Shown: positions 1 through 8,106, counted from the first letter of the stretch. The stretch: 64,000 nucleotides of DNA from Nocardioides sp. 503 (GCF_004522095.1 NZ_SPUI01000003.1:1054001-1118000), one strand, 5' to 3'. Made by a program: numbers and translations. The notes: generated by a model from the letters alone, not told the origin.

Positions 1-1279
1 CGGCCGAGCGGTCGACGTACTCGGGCCGGTAGATGCCGTAGGGCGTCGGCGGTCCGGGCGGCGCGGTCATCGTGAAGCCGGGGTACGACGCCAGGGCCAG
101 CTCGACCGCGGGGCCGGTGAACGCCTTGGCGACCGGGCCGGCCTCGGGGTCCAGGACGGTGCACCGCAGCAGGCAGGAGGCGCCCTCCTGGGTGTCGGAG
201 TCGCCGGCGGGCAGGGCGGTGCGGGTCCAGCTGACCGTCGTGGCCGTGAGCGAGGGCTCCAGCTGGGCGCGCACCCAGTCGGCCTTGGCATCGATGTCCA
301 GGCCGGTGAGCACCAGCTCGAGGGAGTTGCGGAAGCCGCCGAGCGTGTTGACGCAGACCTTGAGCCGCTCGGGCGGCGCCGCACCGGTGACGCCGCTGAT
401 CGCGACCCGGTCCGGGCCCTCCTGCGCCAGGCGCACCGAGGCGAGGTCGGTGACCACGTCGGGGTTGAGGTAGCGGGTGCTCTGGATCTCGTAGACCAGC
501 TGCGCGGTGACGGTGTCGACCGTGACCGCGCCGCCGGTGCCGTCCTGCTTCGTGACGACGCAGGAGCCGTCGGCGGCGATCTCGGCGAGCGGGAAGCCCA
601 GCGGGCGCCCGGTGTGGGACAGCGTGCGGAAACCGGAGAAGTTGCCTCCCGTGGCCTGGGTGCCGCACTCGAGCACGTGGCCCGCCACGACGGCGCCGGC
701 CAGCTCGTCGTAGGACGTCGGCGTCCAGCCGAAGTGCGCGACGGCCGGGCCCACGACCAGCGAGGCGTCGGTGACACGGCCGGTCACGACGACGTCGGCG
801 CCCTGGCGCAGCGCGGCGGCGATGCCGAAGCCGCCGAGGTAGGCGTTGGCGGTGAGGGCGCCCTCGCTCAGGCCCACCTCCGCGGCGCGCGAGCGCAGGT
901 CGTCGCCCTCGACGTGGGCGATCGCGGGGTCCAGGCCGAGGCCCTTCGCGACCTCGCGCAGCCGGTCGGCCAGGCCCGCGGGGTTGAGGCCGCCGGCGTT
1001 GCTGACGATCGTCACGCCCTGCTCGAGGGCGAGCCCCAGGCAGTCCTCCAGCTGACGCACGAAGGTCCGGGCGTAGCCGAGCGAGGGGTCCTTCATCGTG
1101 TCGCGGCCCAGGATCAGCATGGTCAGCTCGGCGAGGTAGTCGCCGGTGAGGACGTCGAGGCCGTGACCGTCCCGGGCGCCCTCGAGCATCTCGCGCATGG
1201 CGGCCAGCCGGTCGCCGTAGAAGCCGGAGCAGTTGCCGATGCGCAGCACCGGCGCGGTCGCGCCGCTCGCCGCGGTCAT
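1..1279 (-). CDS. AtuA/DUF1446 acyclic terpene utilization family protein (3' end cut by window edge)
   Basis: About 426 residues are visible and the C-terminus is lost off the left edge. The protein starts MTAASGATAPVLRIGNCSG and carries family-typical blocks IGNCSGFYGDRL, SNAGGLNPAG and VTGRVTDASLVVGPA. Family members (AtuA in Pseudomonas citronellol/geraniol catabolism) are needed for branched terpenoid breakdown, but their reaction is not established. The ATG at 1279 overlaps the TGA of the upstream gene as ATGA, so the two are probably translationally coupled. It is the last visible gene of a TetR-TIGR03084-AtuA operon, which suggests a role in catabolising an unusual acyl substrate (inference). 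The family call is firm; the substrate is unknown. Confidence 0.85.
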   Translation of the reverse strand, partial: MTAASGATAPVLRIGNCSGFYGDRLAAMREMLEGARDGHGLDVLTGDYLAELTMLILGRDTMKDPSLGYARTFVRQLEDCLGLALEQGVTIVSNAGGLNPAGLADRLREVAKGLGLDPAIAHVEGDDLRSRAAEVGLSEGALTANAYLGGFGIAAALRQGADVVVTGRVTDASLVVGPAVAHFGWTPTSYDELAGAVVAGHVLECGTQATGGNFSGFRTLSHTGRPLGFPLAEIAADGSCVVTKQDGTGGAVTVDTVTAQLVYEIQSTRYLNPDVVTDLASVRLAQEGPDRVAISGVTGAAPPERLKVCVNTLGGFRNSLELVLTGLDIDAKADWVRAQLEPSLTATTVSWTRTALPAGDSDTQEGASCLLRCTVLDPEAGPVAKAFTGPAVELALASYPGFTMTAPPGPPTPYGIYRPEYVDRSA

Positions 1280-2088
1280 CGGCGCGCCCGACCCTCGCCG
1301 GGAGGTCCCGCGAAGCACTGTGCGATCCCCAGCCACCGCTCGGCGTCGTCACCCTGCGCCACCAGGGCGGTGTCGTCGCGGTGGACGCGCTGGGTGACCA
1401 GCAGGCAGAAGTCGTACGCCGGACCGGTCACCCGCTGTGCCGCGTCCTCGGGACCCCACGTCCAGAGCTCGCCGGACGGCGACGTGAGCTCGACGCGCGG
1501 CTCGTCGGCCGGCGGCTCGAGTCCGTTGCTCGCGAACGAGAACCCGCGGGTGCGCACGCCGATGTGGGCCACGTGGCGGATCCGGTCGGTGACCTCGGGC
1601 TCGGTGCCGAGGGCCTGGTAGACGTCGAGGGCGTGGGCCCAGGTCTCCATGAAACGGGCCGTCGCCATGGAGGTCGCCGACATCGGCGGGCCGAACCACG
1701 GCATCTTCTGCCCGTCCGCGAGCTCGCGCAGCGCCTCGGCGAGCTCGGTGCGGGCCTTGCCCCAGCGCGCGAGCAGCGCCGTGGGGGCCAGCCGGGCGAC
1801 CTCGTGGGCCGCCGTGTCGACGTACCCGGTGGGGTCGGCGATGGCCTCCAGGACGAGGTCGTCCCAAGCCTGCTTGCCCTCGGGACCGACCAGCGAGCGC
1901 GCGGCGGCCGTGGCGGTCTCGTCGGTCCACAGCAGGTGCGCGACCTGCGTGGCGACGCTCCAGCCCGCGGCCGGGGTGGGCGTGGCCCAGCCACCCCGGT
2001 CGGAGGCGTCGAGCCCGGCGACGGCGTTCCACAGCCGGTCGGTCTCGGCGTCGAGATCGGCGAGCAGGTCCTCGAGCAGCTGGCTCAC
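1276..2088 (-). CDS. TIGR03084 family protein with MDMPI/DinB-like N-terminal fold
   Basis: 270 residues. The N-terminal half (about residues 1-160) resembles the mycothiol-dependent maleylpyruvate isomerase fold: an amphipathic helix around LLADLDAETDRLWNAV, a tryptophan in PAAGWSVATQVAHL, and the histidine of that segment, which is the usual metal-ligand position. The GTG at 2088 is chosen because it overlaps the stop of the upstream TetR gene as GTGA; a longer frame to 2127 would run into that gene. Its stop overlaps the AtuA ATG. This family often sits beside AtuA-like and acyl-CoA genes in actinobacteria. A metal- or thiol-dependent isomerase or transferase activity is possible but unproven. 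Confidence 0.8.
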   Translation of the reverse strand: MSQLLEDLLADLDAETDRLWNAVAGLDASDRGGWATPTPAAGWSVATQVAHLLWTDETATAAARSLVGPEGKQAWDDLVLEAIADPTGYVDTAAHEVARLAPTALLARWGKARTELAEALRELADGQKMPWFGPPMSATSMATARFMETWAHALDVYQALGTEPEVTDRIRHVAHIGVRTRGFSFASNGLEPPADEPRVELTSPSGELWTWGPEDAAQRVTGPAYDFCLLVTQRVHRDDTALVAQGDDAERWLGIAQCFAGPPGEGRARR

Positions 2089-2699
2089 GGGGTCTCCTTC
2101 AGGGCGGCGTCGAGGGTCAGGGCCCACTGGTCGAGGATCCCCGCGCGGCGGCGGGCGTCGTCGGTGATCGTGTCGGCGAGGCCGAGGCCGCGCACCAGGT
2201 CGAGGGTCGCCTGGATGAGCTCGCGCGTGCCCGGGCGCGACTCGTCGGCCCCGAGAAGCTCGACCGTGAGGCGGTGCACCTCGCGGCCGACCCGCTGCTC
2301 CAGCGGCGCCACGGCGTCCAGGAGGGTCTTGTCGGTGCGCGCCGCGACCCAGAGCTCCAGGGCCGCCGTGAAGACCGGCGAGGTGAAGTGGTCGCCGAGC
2401 ATCGTCAGCACCGCGCGAGTGCGCCGCTCGCCTCGCGGCAGGCGGGAGGCGGCCGCGGCGAGCTCGGCACCGCGCACCTCGGTCAGGTGCTCTACCGCGG
2501 CGACCACGAGGTCGTTCTTGGTCGGGAAGTGGTGCAGCTGCGCGCCGCGGCTCACGCCGGCCCGCTGCGACACCAGCGTCGTGGTGGTGCCGCCGAAGCC
2601 CCGCTCGACGAGCACCTCGACCGTGGCCTGCAGCAGGCGGGCCCGCATCACCCGGGTGCGCTGCTCCTGGGGGACGCGCGTGGCGGGTCCGGTGGTCAC
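2085..2699 (-). CDS. TetR family transcriptional regulator
   Basis: 204 residues. The N-terminal TetR helix-turn-helix is clear: LLQATVEVLVERGFGGTTTT, then VSQRAGVSRGAQLHHFPTKN. The C-terminal ligand domain is diverged, as usual. The GTG at 2699 is preferred over an upstream ATG at 2804 because a promoter-like pair, TTGACT at 2729-2734 and CATGCT at 2706-2711 with a 17-bp spacer, ends 6 nt before it; a leaderless mRNA is likely. An AGTCA/TGACT dyad overlaps the -35, so autorepression is plausible. It heads an operon with the TIGR03084 and AtuA genes, which it probably controls in response to an acyl-CoA or terpenoid ligand (inference). Confidence 0.85.
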   Translation of the reverse strand: MTTGPATRVPQEQRTRVMRARLLQATVEVLVERGFGGTTTTLVSQRAGVSRGAQLHHFPTKNDLVVAAVEHLTEVRGAELAAAASRLPRGERRTRAVLTMLGDHFTSPVFTAALELWVAARTDKTLLDAVAPLEQRVGREVHRLTVELLGADESRPGTRELIQATLDLVRGLGLADTITDDARRRAGILDQWALTLDAALKETP

Positions 2700-2705
2700 G
2701 TGGCG

Positions 2706-2742
2706 AGCATGCCGCGAACCGAACAAACAGTCAAGCCTGACT
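2706..2742 (-). promoter_or_regulatory. Promoter and candidate operator of the TetR-AtuA operon
   Basis: On the minus strand a -35 TTGACT (2729-2734) and -10 CATGCT (2706-2711) are 17 bp apart. The inverted repeat AGTCA-AGCC-TGACT (2729-2742) overlaps the -35, a typical position for a TetR operator. The operator assignment is inference. Confidence 0.5.
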
Positions 2743-2812
2743 TTTAGTCCCGGGTGACGGGGGACCGCCACGGGTGGCAGCAAGGGCCGAGCCGTAGGAC
2801 ACAATCCCGTCC

Positions 2813-3571
2813 ATGCCCACGATCCTGATCACCGGAGCGTCCTCCGGCCTCGGCGCCGAGATGGCGCGCCAGTTCGCCGCGAAGGGCCACGACCTCGCCC
2901 TGTGCGCCCGTCGTGTGGAGCGGCTCGAGGAGCTGCGCGACGAGATCGCCGCCGCCCACCCCGAGCGCCGGGTGGTGCTCCGGGCGCTGGACGTGACCGA
3001 CGACGAGCAGGTCTTCGAGGTCTTCCGCGCGTTCCGCGCCGACTTCGGCACCCTCGACCGGGTGATCGTCAACGCCGGGCTCGGCAAGGGCGCCGCGCTC
3101 GGCACCGGCCGGTTCGACGCGAACCGGGAGACCGCGATGACCAACTTCGTCGCCGCCCTCGCGCAGACCGAGGCCGCGATGGAGATCTTCCGCGACCAGG
3201 AGCACGGCCACCTGGTGATGGTCTCCTCGATGTCGGCCCTGCGCGGGATGCCCAAGTCGATGACGACGTACGCCGCCACCAAGGCCGGCGCGGCGATGCT
3301 CGCCGAGGGGATCCGCAACGAGCTCTACGGCAAGCCGCTGGGCAAGCGCCTCAAGGTCACGGTCCTCTACCCCGGCTACATCGCCTCGGAGATGAACGAC
3401 GCCGTGGCCGACAAGGCGCTCCTCATGACGTCCACCGAGAAGGGCGTGCGCTCGATGGTCTCCGCGATCGAGAAGCAGGTCGCCGACGCCTGCGTCCCCG
3501 CGCTGCCCTGGGCCCCCCTCTCCCTCCTCATGAAGCACGCACCGCTGCCGGTCCTCAAGCGCCTCATGTAG
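2813..3571 (+). CDS. SDR family NAD(P)-dependent oxidoreductase
   Basis: 252 residues, classical short-chain dehydrogenase. The cofactor motif is TGASSGLG (residues 7-14), followed by a DVTD-type acidic turn, NAG in VIVNAGLG, the catalytic serine in MVSSMSA, and YAATKAG giving the Tyr-x-x-x-Lys pair. The ATG at 2813 is preceded by CACAAT (2800-2805) with a 7-nt gap and no Shine-Dalgarno sequence, so it is probably leaderless. The gene stands alone, divergent from the TetR operon and convergent with the histidine phosphatase gene. The substrate cannot be told from sequence. Confidence 0.9.
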   Translation: MPTILITGASSGLGAEMARQFAAKGHDLALCARRVERLEELRDEIAAAHPERRVVLRALDVTDDEQVFEVFRAFRADFGTLDRVIVNAGLGKGAALGTGRFDANRETAMTNFVAALAQTEAAMEIFRDQEHGHLVMVSSMSALRGMPKSMTTYAATKAGAAMLAEGIRNELYGKPLGKRLKVTVLYPGYIASEMNDAVADKALLMTSTEKGVRSMVSAIEKQVADACVPALPWAPLSLLMKHAPLPVLKRLM

Positions 3572-3581
3572 CGGCCACGGC

Positions 3582-3648
3582 GGGGTAGTCCCTAACAAAT
3601 TCGTGGTGTTCCCGGCTGGAAGACCACGAATCTGTTAGGGACTACCCC
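3582..3648. terminator. Long inverted repeat of the GGGGTAGTCCCT family between convergent genes
   Basis: Two 26-nt arms (3582-3607 and 3623-3648) pair at 25 of 26 positions around a 15-nt loop; the outer end is GGGGTAGTCCCT/AGGGACTACCCC. It lies between convergent stop codons (3571 plus, 3653 minus) and probably terminates transcription both ways. A second copy with the same outer 13 bases but a different, also self-complementary inner arm is at 60199-60265. Confidence 0.75.
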
Positions 3649-3652
3649 GACG

Positions 3653-4321
3653 TCAGCGGTAGGTGAGGAGGTCCGCGGGGAGGTGGGCGTGCTCGTTGAA
3701 GGTGAGGAGGCGGGAGCCGGTCGAGCCGACCATGACGCGGGTGAGGGAGGAGTTGACCGTGACCGTGTTGAGGCGGGACCAGAGGTGGGCGATCGCGGCG
3801 GGGTCGTCCGCGGGGGCGAGCAGGGCGGCGACGACGACCGCGATCGTGCCGCCGGAGCTCACCACGACGATCGTGCGGCCGGGCCCGGCGTCCGCGGCCG
3901 CGCCCCCCAGTGAGCCCCTCACCCGGGCGACGAAGGCGGCGTAGGACTCCGGGAAGCCGTCGTCCTCCCCCGCGGTCCACCGGGCGGTGGCCCGCTCGAA
4001 CACCTCCTGGAACGTACGGCGGTCCAGCTCCGCGGGAGCGTCCCCTCGGTGGGCGGCGACCAGCCCCACGTGGTCGAACTCGTCCCACCCGGCGTCCACC
4101 GAGCTCGGGACGTCACGCCAGCCGGCTCCGTCGGCCATCGCCTCCGCGGTCTCGCGGTGCCGGCGCATGTCGCCGCGCACCATCGCGCTCGGCGTGACGC
4201 CCTGGGCGGCGAGCGCCGCGCCGAGCAGGCGCCCCTGCGCCCAGCCGGTCTCGGACAGCACGTCGTAGTCGGCGGCGCCGAACGACGCCTGGCCGTGGCG
4301 GACCAGCAGGACCTGCCCCAT
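3653..4321 (-). CDS. Histidine phosphatase superfamily protein
   Basis: 222 residues. The branch-1 histidine phosphatase signature VRHGQ (in LLVRHGQASFG, residues 6-11) supplies the phospho-accepting histidine. A conserved arginine lies in the RGDMRRHRETAEAM segment and a second histidine region in VVVSSGGTIAVV, where the usual SHG is replaced by SSGG, so the second catalytic histidine may be displaced or missing. It starts 13 nt after the phosphotransferase gene and is last in the acyl-CoA dehydrogenase-SDR-phosphotransferase operon. A dephosphorylation step on an intermediate made by the upstream kinase-like protein is plausible but inferred. Confidence 0.85.
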   Translation of the reverse strand: MGQVLLVRHGQASFGAADYDVLSETGWAQGRLLGAALAAQGVTPSAMVRGDMRRHRETAEAMADGAGWRDVPSSVDAGWDEFDHVGLVAAHRGDAPAELDRRTFQEVFERATARWTAGEDDGFPESYAAFVARVRGSLGGAAADAGPGRTIVVVSSGGTIAVVVAALLAPADDPAAIAHLWSRLNTVTVNSSLTRVMVGSTGSRLLTFNEHAHLPADLLTYR

Positions 4322-4334
4322 CAGCGGTAGCCCG

Positions 4335-5423
4335 TCATTCGGCCGCGGCGACGAGCCCGCGGCAGCGGGTCTCGAGGTAGCCGACCGCCGGGCCGAACAC
4401 GGCGTACTGCTCGTTGGTGGTCTGCCCGTGGAAGTAGCGGTACCAGATCTGCTGGGCGATCACGGCGAGCCGGAACAGCCCGAAGACCTCGTAGAAGCGC
4501 CAGCGCTCGGGCGTCATCTCGAAGCCCATCCGCTCGCAGTAGTGCGCCACCACCTCCGCGCGCGTCCACATGCCCGGCGCGGTCGTGGGCTGGCGGCGGA
4601 ACATCTGCAAGAACTCGTCGTCCCCGGCCTCCACCCAGTAGGACAGCATCCCGCCGAGGTCCATCAGCGGGTCGCCGACGGTGGCCATCTCCCAGTCGAG
4701 CACGCCCACCACGGTCATCGGGTCGTCCGGGTCGAGCACGAGGTTGTCGAAGCGGAAGTCGTTGTGGATCATCCGCTGCCCGACGTCGCCCGGCTTGTGC
4801 GCCTCGAGCCACGCGACGACGTCGGACCAGTCGCCGGTGTCGTCGGTGCGCGCGTCGGCGAAGCGCTTGGTCCAGCCGCCGAGCTGGCGGTCGACGTAGC
4901 CGTCGCCGCGCCCGTACGCCGCCAGCTCCGGCGACGCGGTGACGTCGACGGAGTGCAGCGCGACGAGCACGTCGAGCACGCTCTCGCACAGCCGCGAGAC
5001 CTCCGCGGGCGGCAGGTCCCAGGGCAGGTCACGGCGCGGGATGGTGCCCTCGATGCGCTCCATGACGTAGAAGTCCGAGCCGATGACGCTCGCGTCGGTG
5101 CAGTGCCCGACCATCGTGGCGACGTAGGGGAAGAGCGGCGCGAGCTCGCGCTGGATCACGAACTCCCGGCCCATGTCGTGCGCCCCGGCGGCCTTCACCC
5201 CGGCCGGCGGGCGGCGCAGCACGAGGTCGCGCGCGGGGTAGCGCAGGAGGTAGGTCAGGTTGGAGGCGCCGCCGGGGAACTGCCGGACCTCCGGCGTCCT
5301 TTCGAGGTCCTCGCGGAAGGCCAGCGCGTGCTCGCGCAGCCAGGCCGCGACCGCCTCGACGTCGAAGGCGTCCTCGTCGCGGACGGCCTTCGCCGGGTTG
5401 CCGGCGTCGTCGCGCTCGCTCAC
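4335..5423 (-). CDS. Phosphotransferase family protein (APH/ACAD10-ACAD11 kinase-like)
   Basis: 362 residues with the aminoglycoside-phosphotransferase fold: a nucleotide-binding start at QFPGGASNLTYLL, the Brenner-type motif MIHNDFRFDNLVL with its catalytic Asp, and DWEMATVGDPLMDLG holding the metal-binding Asp. In eukaryotic ACAD10/11 this domain is fused to an acyl-CoA dehydrogenase and acts on 4-hydroxyacyl-CoA; here the dehydrogenase is encoded two genes upstream. The GTG at 5423 overlaps the SDR stop as GTGA, which decides the start. The neighbours support phosphorylation of a hydroxyacyl-CoA in the same pathway (inference from established ACAD11 chemistry). Confidence 0.88.
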   Translation of the reverse strand: MSERDDAGNPAKAVRDEDAFDVEAVAAWLREHALAFREDLERTPEVRQFPGGASNLTYLLRYPARDLVLRRPPAGVKAAGAHDMGREFVIQRELAPLFPYVATMVGHCTDASVIGSDFYVMERIEGTIPRRDLPWDLPPAEVSRLCESVLDVLVALHSVDVTASPELAAYGRGDGYVDRQLGGWTKRFADARTDDTGDWSDVVAWLEAHKPGDVGQRMIHNDFRFDNLVLDPDDPMTVVGVLDWEMATVGDPLMDLGGMLSYWVEAGDDEFLQMFRRQPTTAPGMWTRAEVVAHYCERMGFEMTPERWRFYEVFGLFRLAVIAQQIWYRYFHGQTTNEQYAVFGPAVGYLETRCRGLVAAAE

Positions 5424-6217
5424 CGCGCGCCCTCCTCGAGCTTGACCGCCTGGGCCCGCATGACCACGTCGTACGTCGCCCGGTCGGTCTGCTTGAGCGC
5501 GTGAGCGTCGCGGGCGGCCTGGTCCGGCACGATCAGCTCGTCGCCGCGGTCGAGGCCCTCGAGGACGGCCGCCGCGATGTCGTCGGCGCTGACCGGCGAC
5601 TCGTCCACGAGCTTGCTCATCACCTCGGCGAGCGCGGTGTCGGCCCCGCGCAGCGACGACATCAGGCTGGTGCGGAAGTAGGACGGGCACACGACGTGCG
5701 CCGTCACGCCATAGGCGGCCAGCTCGTGCCCGGTCGTCTCGGTGAGCGCGACGACGGCCGCCTTGCTGGCGTTGTAGGACGCCATGCCGGCCGGGTGCAC
5801 GAGCCCGGCGAGCGAGGCGGTGTTGACGATCCGCCCGGAGCGCTGGCGCTTGAACATCGGCACGAACGTGCGGGTCCCGCGGACCGCGCCGAAGAGGTTG
5901 ATCTCGGTGATCCACTGCCACTCGTCCATGGTGGCGACGTCCAGCCGGCCGCCGCCGGCCACGCCGGCGTTGTTGACCAGCACGTCCAACCCGCCCCACG
6001 TGGACTCCACGTGCGCGAGCGCAGCCGCCCAGTCGTCGTCCGACGTGATGTCCAGGCGGTAGCCACCGGAGGTTGAGGAAGGCGCGCTAGCGCCTGTCTC
6101 GAAACCCCGCTCGTAGCTGACGTCCGTGCGCAGCACCTCGTCACCGCGCGCCTCGAACGCCGCCGACAGCGCCTCCCCGAGGCCGGACGCGGCGCCGGTG
6201 ACGAGCACCCGGCTCAT
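5420..6217 (-). CDS. SDR family oxidoreductase with an in-frame repeat-derived insert
   Basis: 265 residues. Rossmann motif TGAASGLG (7-14), NNAGV, and YNASK with the catalytic Tyr and Lys are all present, so the enzyme looks functional. Residues about 37-50 (RGFETGASAPSSTS) fall between beta-2 (EVLRTDVS) and YRLDITSDD, where most relatives have only a few residues. This stretch is encoded by a 38-bp sequence (6071-6108) that recurs in non-coding DNA at 57365-57402, so it looks like a repeat insertion that kept the frame. The ATG at 6217 overlaps the upstream stop as ATGA, and the stop overlaps the phosphotransferase GTG. The substrate is probably a hydroxyacyl intermediate. Confidence 0.88.
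   Translation of the reverse strand: MSRVLVTGAASGLGEALSAAFEARGDEVLRTDVSYERGFETGASAPSSTSGGYRLDITSDDDWAAALAHVESTWGGLDVLVNNAGVAGGGRLDVATMDEWQWITEINLFGAVRGTRTFVPMFKRQRSGRIVNTASLAGLVHPAGMASYNASKAAVVALTETTGHELAAYGVTAHVVCPSYFRTSLMSSLRGADTALAEVMSKLVDESPVSADDIAAAVLEGLDRGDELIVPDQAARDAHALKQTDRATYDVVMRAQAVKLEEGAR
6071..6108 (+). repeat. Dispersed palindromic repeat inside the SDR coding sequence
   Basis: This 38-bp block matches 57365-57402 at 35 of 38 positions, on the same strand. It contains the self-complementary core AGGCGC..GCGCCT and ends in GTCTCGAAACCCC. Its reading in the SDR frame is a Gly/Ser/Thr-rich loop. Confidence 0.8.
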
Positions 6218-7470
6218 CGCTTGGTCCCGTAGCGGCCGAGCTCGAGGCGGGCGACGACGCCGAGGTGCACCTCGTCGGGGCCGTCCGCGAGGCGCAGCGA
6301 GCGGGCGGAGGTCCAGGCCTCGGCGAGCGGGAAGTCCGCCGACAGTCCGCCGCCACCGTGGATCTGCATCGCGAAGTCGATGACCTGCTGGGCCATGCGC
6401 GGCACGGCCACCTTGATCTGCGACACCTCCGAGAGCGCGTTGACCGGGCCGCCGACGTCCAGCTTCCACGCAGCGTTGAGCACCAGCAGCCGCGCCTGGT
6501 CGATCGCGATCCGGGCCTCCGCGATGCGCTCGCGGTTGCCGCCGAGGTTGACCAGGGGCTTGCCGAACGCCGTCCGCTCGGTCCCGCGCTCGCACGCCTT
6601 CTCCAGCGCCATCTCGGCCAACCCGATGAGCCGCATGCAGTGGTGGACCCGACCCGGGCCGAGCCGGCCCTGCGCGATGCCGAAGGCCGCGCCGGGGCCG
6701 CTGAGGATGTTCGTGACCGGCACGCGCACGTCGGTGAAGGACACCTCGCCGTGGCCGAGCGGCTCGTCGTAGAGGCCCATCACGCTGAGCATCCGCTCGA
6801 CCTTGACCCCGGGAGTGTCCTTGGGCACCAGCACCATCGAGTGCCGGTGGTGCCGGTCGGCGTCGGGGTCGGTGAGCCCCATGAAGACCAGGACCTTGCA
6901 GTCGGGGTGGCCGATGCCGGTGGACCACCACTTGCGGCCGTTGATGACGACCTCGTCGCCGTCGAGGACCGCGGTCGCCTCCATGTTGGTGGCGTCGGAG
7001 GACGCGACCCCGGGCTCGGTCATCGTGAACGCCGAGCGGATGCGGCCGTCGAGCAGCGGCTCGAGCCAGTCACGGCGCTGCTCCTCGGTGCCGTAGCGCA
7101 GCAGCACCTCCATGTTGCCGGTGTCGGGCGCGTTGCAGTTGAGGACCAGCGGCGTGAGCGCGGAGCGGCCGCTGAGCTCGGCGATCGGGGCGTAGTCGAC
7201 GTTGGTCAGGCCCTCGCCCCCGTCGGTGCCGAACCGGGCGGCGTACTCCCCCGCGTGCTCGTGGGGCAGGAAGAGGTTCCACAGGCCGCGCTCGCGCGCC
7301 TTGGTCTTGAGCTCCTCGATCAGCGGCAGCGGCTGCCACGGGTCGCCGGTGAGACGGGCCTGCGCGAGGTCGCGGTGGTAGCCCTCCTCCGCCGGCTCGA
7401 TCTCGGTCCGGATGAAGTCCTGGACGCGGGCGGTCAGGTCGGCGGCGCGCGGTGACGGTGAGAAGTCCAC
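6214..7470 (-). CDS. Acyl-CoA dehydrogenase family protein (ACAD10/11-like)
   Basis: 418 residues. Family signatures are FTMTEPGVASSDATN (FAD/substrate contact), the WWSTG segment, the C-terminal helix bundle with QIHGGGGLSADFPLA, and RLADGPDEVH near the end. The GTG at 7470 (MDFSPSPRAADL) is chosen because TACTGT (7478-7483) ends 7 nt before it with no Shine-Dalgarno sequence; family members commonly begin at this MDF. It is the first gene of a four-gene operon with an SDR, an APH-fold kinase and a histidine phosphatase. It probably introduces the alpha-beta double bond after the kinase step on a branched or hydroxylated acyl-CoA. Confidence 0.9.
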   Translation of the reverse strand: MDFSPSPRAADLTARVQDFIRTEIEPAEEGYHRDLAQARLTGDPWQPLPLIEELKTKARERGLWNLFLPHEHAGEYAARFGTDGGEGLTNVDYAPIAELSGRSALTPLVLNCNAPDTGNMEVLLRYGTEEQRRDWLEPLLDGRIRSAFTMTEPGVASSDATNMEATAVLDGDEVVINGRKWWSTGIGHPDCKVLVFMGLTDPDADRHHRHSMVLVPKDTPGVKVERMLSVMGLYDEPLGHGEVSFTDVRVPVTNILSGPGAAFGIAQGRLGPGRVHHCMRLIGLAEMALEKACERGTERTAFGKPLVNLGGNRERIAEARIAIDQARLLVLNAAWKLDVGGPVNALSEVSQIKVAVPRMAQQVIDFAMQIHGGGGLSADFPLAEAWTSARSLRLADGPDEVHLGVVARLELGRYGTKR

Positions 7471-7499
7471 GTACCGCACAGTAGTGCGACGATGCACGC

Positions 7500-8093
7500 G
7501 TGCAGACCCCGATCCGGTCCCTCGCGGCGCCCGCCCTGGTGGCGCTGCTCGTCACCGGCTGCTCGGGCGGCGGCGACGACGAGGACCCACGGTCGGCACC
7601 CTCCGCCACGTCCAGCACCTCGTCGGGCGCCACCTCAGGGGACGTCGACGAGGCCGCCCTGCGCGACGGCCTGGTCGGCTTGTGGGTCGGTGACGACAGG
7701 GGGCCCGAGGACACCGCCACCGGCGAGTGCTTCGCCGACGCGCTGCTCGCGGCGAGCACGCCGGAGGACCTGCGGGCCGCCGGGATCCTCGACGACACCG
7801 GCGCCGTGGTCGCCGAGCTGCCGGTCCTGGACGAGCAGGGTGCCGGGCTGTGGGTCGACGCCCAGCTCGCCTGCACCGACTTCGTCGCGGAGTCGACGCG
7901 CGCCCAGGTCGCCGCGACGAAGGGCAAGGTCGACCGGACGGCGTACACCGAGTGCCTGCGCGACGCCCTGAGCGAGGAGGAGCAGCGCGCCGCGGCGATC
8001 GCCTCGCTCCAGGGCGACCTCTCCGGTGACGCGGTCGCCGCTCTCAGCCAGGCCCAGCTCACCTGCGTCCAGCAGGCGCTGCCGCCCGACTGA
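7500..8093 (+). CDS. Putative lipoprotein of unknown function
   Basis: 197 residues. A signal peptide of about 20 residues ends in the lipobox LVTGC, so export and lipid anchoring at Cys21 are predicted. The mature part begins with a Gly/Asp/Ser/Thr-rich linker (to about residue 47) and then a helical region of two similar halves, each with spaced cysteines (GECFADALL and LACTDFV; TECLRDALS and LTCVQQAL). This looks like a duplicated motif with possible disulfides. The GTG start lies only 29 bp from the divergent acyl-CoA dehydrogenase start. I do not recognise the family. Confidence 0.75.
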   Translation: MQTPIRSLAAPALVALLVTGCSGGGDDEDPRSAPSATSSTSSGATSGDVDEAALRDGLVGLWVGDDRGPEDTATGECFADALLAASTPEDLRAAGILDDTGAVVAELPVLDEQGAGLWVDAQLACTDFVAESTRAQVAATKGKVDRTAYTECLRDALSEEEQRAAAIASLQGDLSGDAVAALSQAQLTCVQQALPPD

Positions 8094-8106
8094 GGCCGGA
8101 GACGCC

